64,000 nucleotides of DNA. Origin: an uncultured Ruminococcus sp. (GTDB lineage: Bacteria; Bacillota; Clostridia; Oscillospirales; Ruminococcaceae). The translations under genes and the position numbers were made by a program. Below, in pieces: positions 28,852 to 38,174 of the stretch. The stretch lies in the NCBI GenBank assembly GCA_947627445.1, contig CANQWA010000005.1:19626-83625 (forward strand). Direction: 5' to 3'. Numbering within the stretch: position 1 is the stretch's first letter; the number at the start of each line of letters is the position of its first letter. Under the pieces are notes generated by a model, which was not told where the DNA came from, ran no database searches, and worked only from the letters and a program-made list of their open reading frames with translations.

Positions 28852-28903
28852 TAGGGCAAACCCGCACAAAGCCGATAGGCGCTCTTTGTGCGGTGTTGCC
28901 TTA
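28852..28903. repeat. Palindromic repeat family A, short copy 1 (MITE-like)
   Basis: 52-base hairpin element flanked by TA on both sides: GGCAAACCCGCACAAAG / CTTTGTGCGGTGTTGCC with two mismatches and the loop CCGATAGGCGCT. The right-hand TA forms part of the TAA stop codon of the LRR-dockerin gene. Related to copies at 42877, 46807, 52735 and 56285. Confidence 0.8.
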
Positions 28904-31366
28904 GAGCTTCACATAAAGCAAGCTCTTCCAATCTGCATCACCAGGCGGCGGAACGGCATATCCCATCGATTGCAGAGACACATACCAGAGAATGCAATAG
29001 GCGTCCATCGTGGTCACCTCACCATCCTTATCCACATCCGCACGCCATGATGTTTCCTCGTCGATTTCTTCTCCCATGGACTTGTGAGAATTTGCCATCA
29101 GTGCCAGAAATGCATCTGCCATCTGAATGCCGCCGTCCAGATCGAGATCCCCTTTCGTCCATGTATCAGTGATATTGGTGGTTACAGTTGTGGTAATCGT
29201 TGTATGCATCGTGATCGTACTGAATTCTTCCCCCGTAGTTCCCTCGATATAAGTCCCCTCAATAAAAGGCGGTGTGACAATACGTGTTGTCGATTCTCCG
29301 GTTAACTGCGTATCTACAGTTTCCTGTTGTATCGCCGTATCCGTTGTTTGATAGAATGTGGTTTCCTGTGCATTCGTATCCGTCGTTGTCATGCTTTCTG
29401 TGGAACTGTCAACACAATCCGTAGTCGTAGTCGTAGCCGCAGCAGTATCCGTTTCAACTGCTCCCTGCTGGATGGGTGAAAACCGATCGCCTGTCCGGTG
29501 AAACGTATTGTAATAATTCCTTAGTGTCGAATCTTCAAAGCCAATATACGCCACACCCTTGTTGTTGTCCGGAAAAGTCTTTTCCGACATGGTGATCTCG
29601 CAGGACGGGTTATTCACACGCATGACCGTCAGATTTTCGCAATCCCAGAAAGCCTCGTCTGCAATACGTTCAACGTTGACAGAAAGCACGACGATTTCCA
29701 TATCTGTGCAGCCGCGAAACGCCCCAAATCCGATCCGTTTGATATTGACATTGCTGCTGCTGTACAGCCAGGTCTTCAGTCCGGTACAGCCTGCAAACGC
29801 CTCGCTGGGAATTTCCTCCATCTGACAGTTCAAATCAATGCCTGTCAGTCCGGTACAGCCATAAAATGCATCTGTTCCCATAGTTTCCAGACTGCCCGGC
29901 AGATGCAGCAGCCCTTGCAAAGCGCTATCGGCAAATGCCGATTCTCCGATGGTAGTCAGCCCAGAAGGGAACGTAAATTCTTCTAATGCTGTGCAGTCCT
30001 GAAATGCATTCCTGCCGATCACTGTCACAGATTCCGGAACATATACCTGATTCAACAGATTACAGAAGGCAAATGCGCCGTCCGAAATTTCTTTCATTCC
30101 CTCAGGAAGCGTGACCTCCGTCACTGTTTTCGTATCAGACAAAAAGCCGCTGGCAATGGTTCTGACTTCTTCCGGAATGACAATACTATTGCGAACGCCT
30201 GCATATTTCAGCAGAACATTGCCGCAGATGATCCATTCCCCGGTTTGATTGTTCATCCAGCCAGTTTCCCAGAAAGCATCCTTCCCGACAGACCGCAGCC
30301 CAGAGGGCAGCGAAAGCTCCTCCAGACAGGGGCAAATGGAAAATGCATAGTCTCCGATCGTTGTCAGACTCTCTGGAAAATACACCGCATCCAGACTGGT
30401 ACAATGGCTGAATGCATATTCTTCGATGGTGGTGACGGATTCCTCCAGCCACACAATCTCCAGGAGCTTACAATTATAAAAAGCATTCTTTGGAATGACT
30501 TGCAGATTTTTTCCCACGATCACTATATACAGGGATTGGCAATTCTGAAAAGCACCTGCTCCCATCTTTTGCAGCGAATCGGGCAAAGTAACAGTACGCA
30601 GCGAAGCACACTCTGCAAACGCCATTTCCTCCAGCGTTCTCAGATTGGCATTCAATTCCATCTTACTCAGTTTGGTACAGCCAGAAAACGCATAGGCTCG
30701 TATTTGTCGCAGAGAATCCGGCAGGTCTACGTCTGTTAGAGCGGTACATTTTTCAAAACTGCCCTTACCGATATACAGCAGTGTTCCCGGCAGTTCCACC
30801 TGTTGCAGTTTATCAAAGTCCTCACATAAATAATCGCACAGGACGGTAACGCCTTCCGGTATGGTCAGCTGTTGGGCATTCCGATCCGCCCATACAGCAA
30901 CCGTATCACCAAGAACCGCAACATCTCCCTCATAATTTTGCAGCCAGGCAGTGCCTTTCATTAGATCCTCGCCGGCATAGATCACACTATCTCCCCCTGT
31001 GATCTCTGTGAGATTGGTGCAGTTGCGAAAGGCATCGTTACGCAGAGTCGTAATACTGGTGGCAATTTCCACCCGTTCCAGATCCTGATTTTCCGCAAAA
31101 GCAGCTGTATCAATGGTAGTCACATAATGTCCGTCGATCACCGATGGAATGCGCAAATCCGTCCTGCCTGCTTCTGCACCGGTGATGACCGCATTGCCTG
31201 TTTCGTCCACGCTGTAGTAAAAGCCATCATATGCCGGCAGTCCCTCCTCTGCCGATACGAAAATCATCTGAGGTGTGATACGAAACAGCACCAAAACAAA
31301 AGCGAAAAACACAGCAAGCAGCTTATTTATCCTTTCCTGAATCATATGTAAATATCCTTTCATCAT
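28901..31366 (-). CDS. Secreted BspA-type leucine-rich-repeat protein with C-terminal dockerin
   Basis: 821 residues. An N-terminal hydrophobic stretch (LLAVFFAFVLVLF) ending at VSAEE looks like a signal peptide. More than ten LRR_5/BspA-type repeats follow, each close to a CTALTDVDLPDSLRQI-type pattern with AF(x)GCT turns (about 90-610). A Thr-rich linker (TTTTTDCV...) leads to a type I dockerin with two calcium loops, DLDLDGGIQMADAF and ADVDKDGEVTTMDAY (about 745-810). BspA-like repeats bind proteins or host/cell surfaces; a dockerin would tether the protein to a cohesin scaffold. No catalytic domain is visible. ATG 31366 follows GAAAGGAAATT. A paralogue lies next door. Confidence 0.9.
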   Translation of the reverse strand: MMKGYLHMIQERINKLLAVFFAFVLVLFRITPQMIFVSAEEGLPAYDGFYYSVDETGNAVITGAEAGRTDLRIPSVIDGHYVTTIDTAAFAENQDLERVEIATSITTLRNDAFRNCTNLTEITGGDSVIYAGEDLMKGTAWLQNYEGDVAVLGDTVAVWADRNAQQLTIPEGVTVLCDYLCEDFDKLQQVELPGTLLYIGKGSFEKCTALTDVDLPDSLRQIRAYAFSGCTKLSKMELNANLRTLEEMAFAECASLRTVTLPDSLQKMGAGAFQNCQSLYIVIVGKNLQVIPKNAFYNCKLLEIVWLEESVTTIEEYAFSHCTSLDAVYFPESLTTIGDYAFSICPCLEELSLPSGLRSVGKDAFWETGWMNNQTGEWIICGNVLLKYAGVRNSIVIPEEVRTIASGFLSDTKTVTEVTLPEGMKEISDGAFAFCNLLNQVYVPESVTVIGRNAFQDCTALEEFTFPSGLTTIGESAFADSALQGLLHLPGSLETMGTDAFYGCTGLTGIDLNCQMEEIPSEAFAGCTGLKTWLYSSSNVNIKRIGFGAFRGCTDMEIVVLSVNVERIADEAFWDCENLTVMRVNNPSCEITMSEKTFPDNNKGVAYIGFEDSTLRNYYNTFHRTGDRFSPIQQGAVETDTAAATTTTTDCVDSSTESMTTTDTNAQETTFYQTTDTAIQQETVDTQLTGESTTRIVTPPFIEGTYIEGTTGEEFSTITMHTTITTTVTTNITDTWTKGDLDLDGGIQMADAFLALMANSHKSMGEEIDEETSWRADVDKDGEVTTMDAYCILWYVSLQSMGYAVPPPGDADWKSLLYVKL

Positions 31367-31441
31367 AATTTCCTTTCACCTGGGCGGCATCATATAAAGA
31401 TTGCCGAAAAGATGTACGCTAAACCCTATGAGAACAAGTTT

Positions 31442-32785
31442 TTATAACCGTTCAAGCACACTGTTATTTCCCATTGCGATCTGAGAAGATATCAGAAGCA
31501 CTTGGTAGGCATCCTGACTGTTAATATCTTCGTTCATGTCAAAATCCGCTGCATACCTCTCATTAATGGTTAATTCCGGCGAAATCCCCATGGCATAATT
31601 GGAGTCAATCATAAAAATCTGAAAAGCGTCCTGAGATGTGATATTGCCGTCTCTGTCAAAATCTCCCCGAAGCTGCCCGAAGGCTCTAAAACAGCGCTCA
31701 TACTTTTGCGCATAAACCTTTGCGGTAGAGCCGACCATTCCATGGATCACTGCAGCTTCATCCATAGTCTGTGCGTCGTCGTAGATCCTGCAAATGGGAT
31801 TTCGGATCGTCACCTGCTGCAGGCTGGTGCAGCCGTCAAACGCTCCCTGACCCAGCTCTCCGACGGATTCCGGAAGCTCGATGGATTCCAGTGCCGTACA
31901 GTTCTGGAACACATAATTATAAATCACCCGCACACTGTCCGGAATCTCCACTGTTTTTAAGCTTCTGCATTCGGAGAACACCGCATTATCCAGCTGTTGC
32001 AAAGAAGCTGAAAGCCGGACGGATTCCAGCGATCGGCAGAAGCTGAACGCATGATTTTCCAGTACCTTCACATTGTCCGGAATTGTCACATCCGTCAGAG
32101 AAATACACGAATGAAAGGCATATTCCCTGATGGCAGTCAAGCTGTCCGGCATCTCTATCTGTCGTAGATTCTTACAATTATCAAAGGCAAAGGCATCAAT
32201 CAATGTCAGCGAGGCGGGAAGCCGGACGATCTCTGCGGTTTTACGGTCGGAAAATGCAAAGCCGCCAATCACCCGGACTGTATCCGGCACAATGACTTCC
32301 GTTTCATCAGCAGTGTACGCCAGCAGGATTCCCTGACCTACCACAACAAAGGAATCCGTCTGCTCGGACAGCCAGAGTGTTCCCTGGACAATGCCCCATC
32401 CAACATCCTCCACCGTATCCGGGATGTACAGGGTTTTCAGCTTTTTGCAGTTACTGAAAGCATAGTCGCCAATCTTTCGCACACTGTCCGGCAGGATCAA
32501 CGTTGTCAGCTTAGAACAGTCCCGGAAAGCGTGATTTTCGACCGCAGTGACCGGGCAGCCATCAATCGTCTCCGGGATTACGGCTTCTACGATAGAAGCT
32601 CGTGCAGATTTGATGGTCACTTCTCCCTTTTCGCTAACTGTATAATAGATATAGTCCTGATATAACATATCTGAACTGCTTGCTCCGGATACAGGCAGAG
32701 GCAGCGTGTATGTGAATCCAATCAGCAGCGACAGCAGAATACACAGCAGCAATCTGCCATACCGCCGCCCGGTACACAAGCGCAA
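31442..32785 (-). CDS. Secreted BspA-type leucine-rich-repeat protein with dockerin, second copy
   Basis: 447 residues, a shorter paralogue of the preceding gene. Signal peptide at residues 8-35 (LLLCILLSLLIGFTYTLPL, cleavage near SGA). LRR_5 repeats run from about 60 to 340 (CSKLTTLILPDSVRKIGDYAF and similar). The dockerin has loops DFDRDGNITSQDAF and ADFDMNEDINSQDAY, the second lacking the usual glycine of the loop. The start codon is TTG 32785 behind GGGAGGGAAAGCCA. The stop codon is followed on the minus strand by AACTTGTTCTCAT, the end sequence of repeat family B. Confidence 0.88.
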   Translation of the reverse strand: MRLCTGRRYGRLLLCILLSLLIGFTYTLPLPVSGASSSDMLYQDYIYYTVSEKGEVTIKSARASIVEAVIPETIDGCPVTAVENHAFRDCSKLTTLILPDSVRKIGDYAFSNCKKLKTLYIPDTVEDVGWGIVQGTLWLSEQTDSFVVVGQGILLAYTADETEVIVPDTVRVIGGFAFSDRKTAEIVRLPASLTLIDAFAFDNCKNLRQIEMPDSLTAIREYAFHSCISLTDVTIPDNVKVLENHAFSFCRSLESVRLSASLQQLDNAVFSECRSLKTVEIPDSVRVIYNYVFQNCTALESIELPESVGELGQGAFDGCTSLQQVTIRNPICRIYDDAQTMDEAAVIHGMVGSTAKVYAQKYERCFRAFGQLRGDFDRDGNITSQDAFQIFMIDSNYAMGISPELTINERYAADFDMNEDINSQDAYQVLLISSQIAMGNNSVLERL

Positions 32786-32975
32786 TGGCTTTCCCTCCCT
32801 TCAGAACCCGCCCCATGGAGCTGCACAAGAATGCACTGGGACGAATCCGCATCTTCTGAAAATGTGAAAAATCATTTTATCTATCTTCCAGTATCATCTA
32901 TCTTTATGATAATTACAATGCATCGATGGAAAATGTTGCATTTTCTCTGAAAAAAACCTCATTTTTGTCTATCTA

Positions 32976-33020
32976 CACAAAAAACGGACTGCCGCATTGT
33001 ATATCTGCAGCAATCCGTTT
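32976..33020 (-). terminator. Terminator of the sugar-transferase gene
   Basis: Stem AAACGGA / TCCGTTT with an inner CTGC / GCAG pair, followed on the minus strand by TTTTTTGTGT. Confidence 0.8.
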
Positions 33021-33058
33021 GTAAAAATCTTGCCATGGGAAATATATGTATGATTTCC

Positions 33059-33781
33059 TTACCTTGCGCCGTCTTTACGCAGCACCGCACCGACTGTTTT
33101 CAGCAGGATCTTCACATCCGTTGCCACAGAACGCTCACGAATATATTTCAGATCCAACTCAACCCAATCATCAAACATGATGTTGCTTCTGCCGGAACAC
33201 TGCCAATAACAAGTAATACCGCCTTTGACATCCAGACGATGCTGATGGTAAGGAGAATACTTCTCCACTTCACGGGGCAACGGCGGACGAGGACCAACCA
33301 GACTCATGGAACCGCCCAGTACGTTGAAAAACTGGGGAAGCTCGTCCAGACTGGTGCTTCTCAGAAACTTGCCGACTTTGGTAATACGGGGATCATCCTT
33401 CATTTTAAAAACAGGCCCATCGGCTTCGTTTTGTTTGGCCAGTGCTTCCAGCTTTTCCTCGGCATCTACACACATGGTACGGAACTTATACATGGTAAAA
33501 TGCCTGCCGTTTTCCGTCACACGCTCCTGCTTGAAAATGGGACTGTGACGGTCATCGAGAAAAATCGCCAGTGAAATCACTGCCATGGGGATCGCTGCCA
33601 AAGCAATGGCAAAAGCAGAGCCGACCACATCCATACAGCGTTTTGCCCATAAATAACTGCGAGATACAGATTCCGCTTGTTCTCTGCGGCGCAGCAGATA
33701 AGAATTTCTGACACGTCTTTCTGTCAAGATCATGTCCTGCGGCAGGTAATCATCCTGCTGTAGATAGTTCGTACTTTCCAT
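33059..33781 (-). CDS. Bacterial sugar transferase (undecaprenyl-phosphate glycosyl-1-phosphate transferase)
   Basis: Initiating phosphoglycosyltransferase for exopolysaccharide, capsule or glycan synthesis; it moves a sugar-1-phosphate to undecaprenyl phosphate. 240 residues with a basic cytoplasmic start, one membrane or re-entrant helix (about 52-72), then the catalytic core: KQERVTENGRHFTMYKFRTM, DPRITKVGKFLRSTSLDELPQFFNVLGG and MSLVGPRPPLPREVEKY. The WcaJ-type N-terminal multi-helix domain is missing, as in the short RfbP/PglC-like group. The sugar cannot be predicted. Single gene with a strong promoter and structured leader. Confidence 0.9.
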   Translation of the reverse strand: MESTNYLQQDDYLPQDMILTERRVRNSYLLRRREQAESVSRSYLWAKRCMDVVGSAFAIALAAIPMAVISLAIFLDDRHSPIFKQERVTENGRHFTMYKFRTMCVDAEEKLEALAKQNEADGPVFKMKDDPRITKVGKFLRSTSLDELPQFFNVLGGSMSLVGPRPPLPREVEKYSPYHQHRLDVKGGITCYWQCSGRSNIMFDDWVELDLKYIRERSVATDVKILLKTVGAVLRKDGAR

Positions 33782-33836
33782 AAAAATCCCTCCATCTCAA
33801 AAGCTGTCAACTATGTTTTTTTCTCCAAAAATGGAC

Positions 33837-33882
33837 GTACTTCTAAAGTACTTGACGGAATTCTCCCTCTGATATCCGTCAA
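33837..33882 (-). promoter_or_regulatory. Structured leader of the sugar-transferase gene
   Basis: Two consecutive minus-strand hairpins, TTGACGGA / TCCGTCAA and GTACTT / AAGTAC, lie between promoter and ribosome site. The second is followed by GTCCATTTTTGG, so attenuation is possible but unproven. Confidence 0.4.
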
Positions 33883-33893
33883 ACTATACTAAA

Positions 33894-33922
33894 ATTATAG
33901 TACTTTTTATGGATTTTGTCAA
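33894..33922 (-). promoter_or_regulatory. Promoter of the sugar-transferase gene
   Basis: Minus strand TTGACA, 17 bases, TATAAT. Confidence 0.85.
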
Positions 33923-34053
33923 TAGTCTAAATTTCACAAGAATTGCATTTCTCCCATTCGGTTTTTATACATTCTACCGACAAGTGCCGAATTGCAATGG
34001 GAAATGGCACCATTGCAGGAAAAACGCCGGAAATTCCGACTTTTTTCTGTATT

Positions 34054-34296
34054 TCACGAGAGAACTGTATACAACTCCGGCGCTCCTTCCTTTGTCACGT
34101 ACTCAGACACCTGTTCTACCCGGACTGTCAGTTCCTTTTGTCCCATCTGAATGGAGATGACATCTCCCACCTTTACATCATAGGATGCACGAGCAATCCT
34201 ATCGTTTACCAGCACCTTGCCGGCGTCACATGCCTCGTTCGCAACGGTACGCCGCTTAATGAGTCTGGAAACCTTCAGATATTTGTCAAGACGCAT
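34054..34296 (-). CDS. rqcP: RqcP, S4-domain ribosome quality control factor
   Basis: 80-residue Hsp15-like S4 RNA-binding protein (B. subtilis YabO/RqcP) that works with RqcH in alanine tailing on obstructed 50S subunits. The S4 signature is MRLDKYLKVSRLIKRRTVANEACDAGKVLVNDR. ATG 34296 follows AAAGGAGGCGTGAT and nearly overlaps the mazG stop, the same mazG-rqcP order as B. subtilis yabN-yabO. The longer track start lies inside mazG. Confidence 0.9.
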   Translation of the reverse strand: MRLDKYLKVSRLIKRRTVANEACDAGKVLVNDRIARASYDVKVGDVISIQMGQKELTVRVEQVSEYVTKEGAPELYTVLS

Positions 34297-34297
34297 A

Positions 34298-35089
34298 TCA
34301 CGCCTCCTTTTCCGTTTGAAATCGCTTCCACAGTGTGGTCCAATCCTCCTGAGAGATATCCGCCAGCGAGTTGTTTGTCTCCTCTGCATATGCAAACATC
34401 CGGACAAAGCGCTCTGTGGTATCGGTCAGTGCCTGCTCTGCCTGTAAGTCCAACAAGTGGCACAAACCGGCACAGCAGAACATCAGATTCCCCAGCGCTT
34501 GTTCCATTTTTTCCTTTTCCGAAAAGCAGATGGCCCTTTCCAGTTCCTGCCAGCATTCCTTCATGATCATCATGGATGCCAGATGATTCCAAAAATGAGG
34601 ATTTTCCTTCGCTGCCCGTTTAAAAGTTTTCTGCGCACGCATCAGCGCCGGAAGCGTTTTTGGAACAGCTCGCAGTGTTTCTGTGCGTGTCGTCTGATTC
34701 TTGGATTTCTCCTTAATGGCATCCCAATTTTTCAGCACCTCTTCTGTCGTATCCGCTTGTACCGTGCTGAATACATGAGGATGTCTTGTAATCAGTTTCT
34801 GACAGATGTCGGTGCAGACATCTTCCATCGTAAATCTGTCGCTTTCCCGTTCGATCTGTGTATGGAACACTACCTGAAGCAACAGATCCCCCAGCTCTTC
34901 CCGAAGCATTTCCGGATCATCCTGATCAATGGCGTCTATCACCTCATAAGTCTCTTCGATGAGATCCATCCGAATCGAGCTGTGGGTCTGCTCCTTATCC
35001 CATGGGCAGCCATCTTCACAGCGAAGCAGGCTGACAATCTCTACCAGATCATCCAGGGTATAACGTTCTTTTATTTCATAAGGGATCAT
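34298..35089 (-). CDS. mazG: Nucleoside triphosphate pyrophosphohydrolase MazG
   Basis: Hydrolyses noncanonical or excess (d)NTPs to NMP and PPi. The 263 residues show the all-alpha MazG repeat LRCEDGCPWDKEQTHSSIRMDLIEETYEV followed by the EELGDLLLQVVFH metal-binding block; a second, weaker MazG module occupies the C-terminal half. The N-terminal tetrapyrrole-methylase domain of B. subtilis YabN is absent. Tight neighbour of rqcP. Confidence 0.9.
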   Translation of the reverse strand: MIPYEIKERYTLDDLVEIVSLLRCEDGCPWDKEQTHSSIRMDLIEETYEVIDAIDQDDPEMLREELGDLLLQVVFHTQIERESDRFTMEDVCTDICQKLITRHPHVFSTVQADTTEEVLKNWDAIKEKSKNQTTRTETLRAVPKTLPALMRAQKTFKRAAKENPHFWNHLASMMIMKECWQELERAICFSEKEKMEQALGNLMFCCAGLCHLLDLQAEQALTDTTERFVRMFAYAEETNNSLADISQEDWTTLWKRFQTEKEA

Positions 35090-35105
35090 AAGCAGTTCCT
35101 TTGCA

Positions 35106-36113
35106 TTAGTTTGCGTCTACAAAGCCTACCTTCCGGTAAACCTTCCGGACAATACGGGAGGAATAAGCCAGTGCCTTGGCATCTGATTGGGTGTAACATT
35201 CTTTGAGGTATGCTTTATCGGCAATGAGCCGTGCGTATTCCTCCTGCATGGGATGCAGATGATCTGCCACTGCTTCACCTACAGCCAGCTTGAAATCGCC
35301 GTAGCCTTTACCCTCGAATTCCCGTTCGATTGCATCGAAATCCTTGCCAGTAACACTGGAATAAATGGTCATCAGGTTATTGATACCGTCCTTGCCCTCT
35401 GCATAGCGGACAGAAGCCTCACTGTCGGTGACAGCACGTTTGCATTTCCGAATAATGGTATCTTTATCATCCAGGATCAAAATGCAGGCGTTGGGGTTGG
35501 TATCAGATTTGGACATTTTTTTGGTGGGATCCTGCAATGACATGATCTTTGCCCCTAATGGCGGAATGTACGGTTCAGGCAGGGTGAAGAATTCCCCATA
35601 GCGCTGATTGAACCGCTGTGCAATATCCCGTGTCAGTTCTAAATGTTGTTTCTGATCGCCGCCCACCGGTACAAGATCCGCATTATACGCCAGAATATCT
35701 GCCGCCATGAGAACCGGATAGGTAAACAATCCGGCATTGATGTCATCCGGGTGTTTCTGGCTCTTATCCTTGAACTGCGTCATACGGGAAAGCTCTCCGA
35801 ACTGTGTGTTGCAGTTCAAAATCCAGTTCAGCTCCGCATGTGTCCGCACGTGGCTCTGGATAAAAAGAATCGATTTTTCCAGATCAATGCCGCATGCCAG
35901 CAGCAAGGCATATGCCTGCAAGGTGTTCTGCCGCAGCTTCACCGAGTCCTGCCGGACGGTAATCGCATGCATGTCTACCACGCAGTATATGCAGCGGTAT
36001 TCGTCCTGAAGAGGTCCCCAGTTCCGGATTGCACCAATATAATTGCCCAGGGTAAATGTTCCTGTGGGCTGAATGCCGCTGAAAATCAGTTTTTTGTTTT
36101 CCTGTTCTGCCAT
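35106..36113 (-). CDS. trpS: Tryptophanyl-tRNA synthetase
   Basis: Class Ic synthetase charging tRNA-Trp. 335 residues with the HIGH-like motif SGIQPTGTFTLGNYIGA, GDQKQHLELTRDIAQRFN, and KMSKS in full (DPTKKMSKSDTN). Start ATG 36113 (MAEQENKKL) follows AAAGGAAGTGCCATAT; the upstream GTG lies too close to the ribosome site. No T-box leader is seen, since the hypothetical gene upstream ends only about 85 bases away. Confidence 0.95.
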   Translation of the reverse strand: MAEQENKKLIFSGIQPTGTFTLGNYIGAIRNWGPLQDEYRCIYCVVDMHAITVRQDSVKLRQNTLQAYALLLACGIDLEKSILFIQSHVRTHAELNWILNCNTQFGELSRMTQFKDKSQKHPDDINAGLFTYPVLMAADILAYNADLVPVGGDQKQHLELTRDIAQRFNQRYGEFFTLPEPYIPPLGAKIMSLQDPTKKMSKSDTNPNACILILDDKDTIIRKCKRAVTDSEASVRYAEGKDGINNLMTIYSSVTGKDFDAIEREFEGKGYGDFKLAVGEAVADHLHPMQEEYARLIADKAYLKECYTQSDAKALAYSSRIVRKVYRKVGFVDAN

Positions 36114-36199
36114 ATATGGCACTTCCTTTCTGAAGCCTGCTCCAAAAACAAGCAGTATTTCCTGATTATCTGTCTACAGATTGCTGTGCGGACAGATTC

Positions 36200-36727
36200 T
36201 CATTTTGCCTGTCCCGCAGAGCGATCCTTCAGTTGTGCGGAACGCAGTTCACGCATTACCTGCTGATACAGGAAATATACCGCCTGCATATCACTGCTTT
36301 CCTCTTTGATCTCTGCCGGGAGAATGGTCTTTTTGTAAACACCCTTTTTTGTCAGCAAAAAGATGTTATGCGGCTCTCCGGTAGGCAGTTCAAAGGAAGT
36401 CGTTCTCTCACACTCTGCCAGAATACGGGGTGCATTTGCTGTCAGAATACGACCAGCCTGTACCAGAGACTGATACCGCTGGGATGCGCCTGTGTATGAA
36501 CTGCCGTTGTTGAAATACAGATTCACTGCACCGTTGATAAATACCACCAGTGTGGAAAGAGAAGTGGGGTTCACCGGGATATCCATGATAACGCCATAAA
36601 CGCTGTTTTCATTATGGATCATTCCGGCAAACTGCTTTGCAGGGAAATGCAATGCTGCACCTCTCATCATCAGATAGTTTTCGGTCACCAGATAGTGAGT
36701 CTGTACCTTACGCTTTTTCTGTGCCAT
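36200..36727 (-). CDS. Conserved-looking hypothetical protein
   Basis: 175 residues, start ATG 36727 (MAQKKRKVQTHYL). Not recognised. It has no signal peptide, no clear membrane segment and no cysteines beyond one. A central hydrophobic beta-rich part (VYGVIMDIPVNPTSLSTLVVFING) and ELPTGEPHNIFLLTKKGVY suggest a compact globular domain; the C-terminus is a charged helix. Codon use resembles its neighbours. It lies between an aminotransferase gene (18 bases) and trpS in the same direction. Confidence 0.75.
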   Translation of the reverse strand: MAQKKRKVQTHYLVTENYLMMRGAALHFPAKQFAGMIHNENSVYGVIMDIPVNPTSLSTLVVFINGAVNLYFNNGSSYTGASQRYQSLVQAGRILTANAPRILAECERTTSFELPTGEPHNIFLLTKKGVYKKTILPAEIKEESSDMQAVYFLYQQVMRELRSAQLKDRSAGQAK

Positions 36728-36744
36728 AATTGTATTTTCCTTTC

Positions 36745-37938
36745 CTAATCTAAGATTTCTCTTGTCATTCTGCCCAGAATCTCGATGCCCTGAACGATCT
36801 GTTCATCGGAGGGCGTGGAATAGTTCAGACGGATGCAGGGAGATGTTTCGCTTTCATCCACCAGAAATGCACTGCCCGGAACAACGGCAATTCTATACTG
36901 TTCTACAGCCTGTGTACAGAATGCCGGAACATCGCATTCCTCCGGCAGCGTACACCAGAGAAACAGTCCGCCCTCCGGCATTTCCCAGCGAATGCGCTTG
37001 GAAAAATGCTGCCGGATGCCATCTGCCATCAGGCTGCACTTCCGACGGTATACCGCCCGCAGGCCATCCAAATAGCTTTCCATATCCGTGGTTTCCAGAA
37101 ATTCTGCACAGACAATCTGCGCCCAGATATTGGTATGCACATCCGAGACCTGCTTGCACACCGTCATTTTGGAAATGATCTCTTTAGGCGCACTGGTATA
37201 GCCCACACGAAGTCCCGGTGCGAGAATCTTGGAAAAGGTACCCGTATAGATCACACGATGCTCGGTGTCCATGCTTTTGATGGAGGGCAGCGGCTCACCG
37301 GAAAAGCGGAGATCACCGTAGGGATTGTCCTCTAAAATCACCAGGTCATAGCGGCAAGCCAAATCATACAAGCCCTTGCGTTTTGCCAGAGACATCACTC
37401 TGCCTGTGGGATTCTGGAAGTTGGGGATCACATAGACCAGTCTGGGATTGGGATTCGCTTTGATCTTTTCTTCCAACTCTGCCAAATCCATACCGTCCTC
37501 TTCCATGGTCACGCCTACTAAGTTTACACCGTAAGAACGAAAGGCATTCAGCGAACCAATAAAGCTGGGAGATTCGCAGAACATGGTATCGCCCCGATTC
37601 AAAAGCACTTTACAGCTCAGCTCATTACCCTGCTGTGCGCCGGAGGTGGTGATCAAATCATCGACCGCCGAATGAAAACATTTTTGATCTGCCATACGCG
37701 CCTTCAGCAGCTCACGCAGCCGGGGATACCCCTCTGTAATATTGTATTGCAGGGCTAAGATAGGATCCTTTTCCATCAGTCTGGCGGAGATCTGACGGAT
37801 CTGCTCTACCGGAAAGGCTTCTGGTGCAGGATTGCCTGCTGCAAGAGAGATTACCCCAGGCATACCGGTAAATTTCAGGATCTCACGAATCGCCGACGGC
37901 TGCAATGCATCGACATTTTCCGAAAATCTATATTGCAT
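36745..37938 (-). CDS. PLP-dependent aminotransferase, class I/II (2-aminoadipate transaminase-like)
   Basis: Fold-type I aminotransferase of 397 residues. It shows ISLAAGNPAPEAFP at the N-terminus, TTSGAQQGNEL, PNFQNPTGRVMSLAKRKGLYDLA, and the PLP lysine in YTGTFSKILAPGLRVGY. This is the LysN/Aro8-like group, also found as the C-terminal half of MocR regulators; no GntR domain is attached here. Substrate cannot be assigned. It has its own promoter; the hypothetical gene and trpS may be read with it. Confidence 0.85.
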   Translation of the reverse strand: MQYRFSENVDALQPSAIREILKFTGMPGVISLAAGNPAPEAFPVEQIRQISARLMEKDPILALQYNITEGYPRLRELLKARMADQKCFHSAVDDLITTSGAQQGNELSCKVLLNRGDTMFCESPSFIGSLNAFRSYGVNLVGVTMEEDGMDLAELEEKIKANPNPRLVYVIPNFQNPTGRVMSLAKRKGLYDLACRYDLVILEDNPYGDLRFSGEPLPSIKSMDTEHRVIYTGTFSKILAPGLRVGYTSAPKEIISKMTVCKQVSDVHTNIWAQIVCAEFLETTDMESYLDGLRAVYRRKCSLMADGIRQHFSKRIRWEMPEGGLFLWCTLPEECDVPAFCTQAVEQYRIAVVPGSAFLVDESETSPCIRLNYSTPSDEQIVQGIEILGRMTREILD

Positions 37939-37977
37939 TTTGGTTACTTCCTCTCTGTCATTTAGAATCTACCCTTT

Positions 37978-38006
37978 ATTATAACACATATTTTCCGCCT
38001 TCGCAA
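37978..38006 (-). promoter_or_regulatory. Promoter of the aminotransferase gene
   Basis: Minus strand TTGCGA, 17 bases, TATAAT, about 35 bases before the start codon. Confidence 0.75.
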
Positions 38007-38174
38007 CATAAATTTATGAAGAAATGCACATTTTTTCTCTTGTGGGGAGCAGTTTCAACCCAGGAAAACAGCATTTACCGAACTGAAGGATATTTTCAGG
38101 TTGCCGCAAAGTGTTTACCATGCTGTTTTTTTGGACTGTTATGCCTGGAAAGAAAAAAGAGATAGGAGAAATTT

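Noticed and set aside
36114-36199. T-box riboswitch for trpS
   Set aside because: The space upstream is about 85 bases, too short, and no T-box motif is visible.
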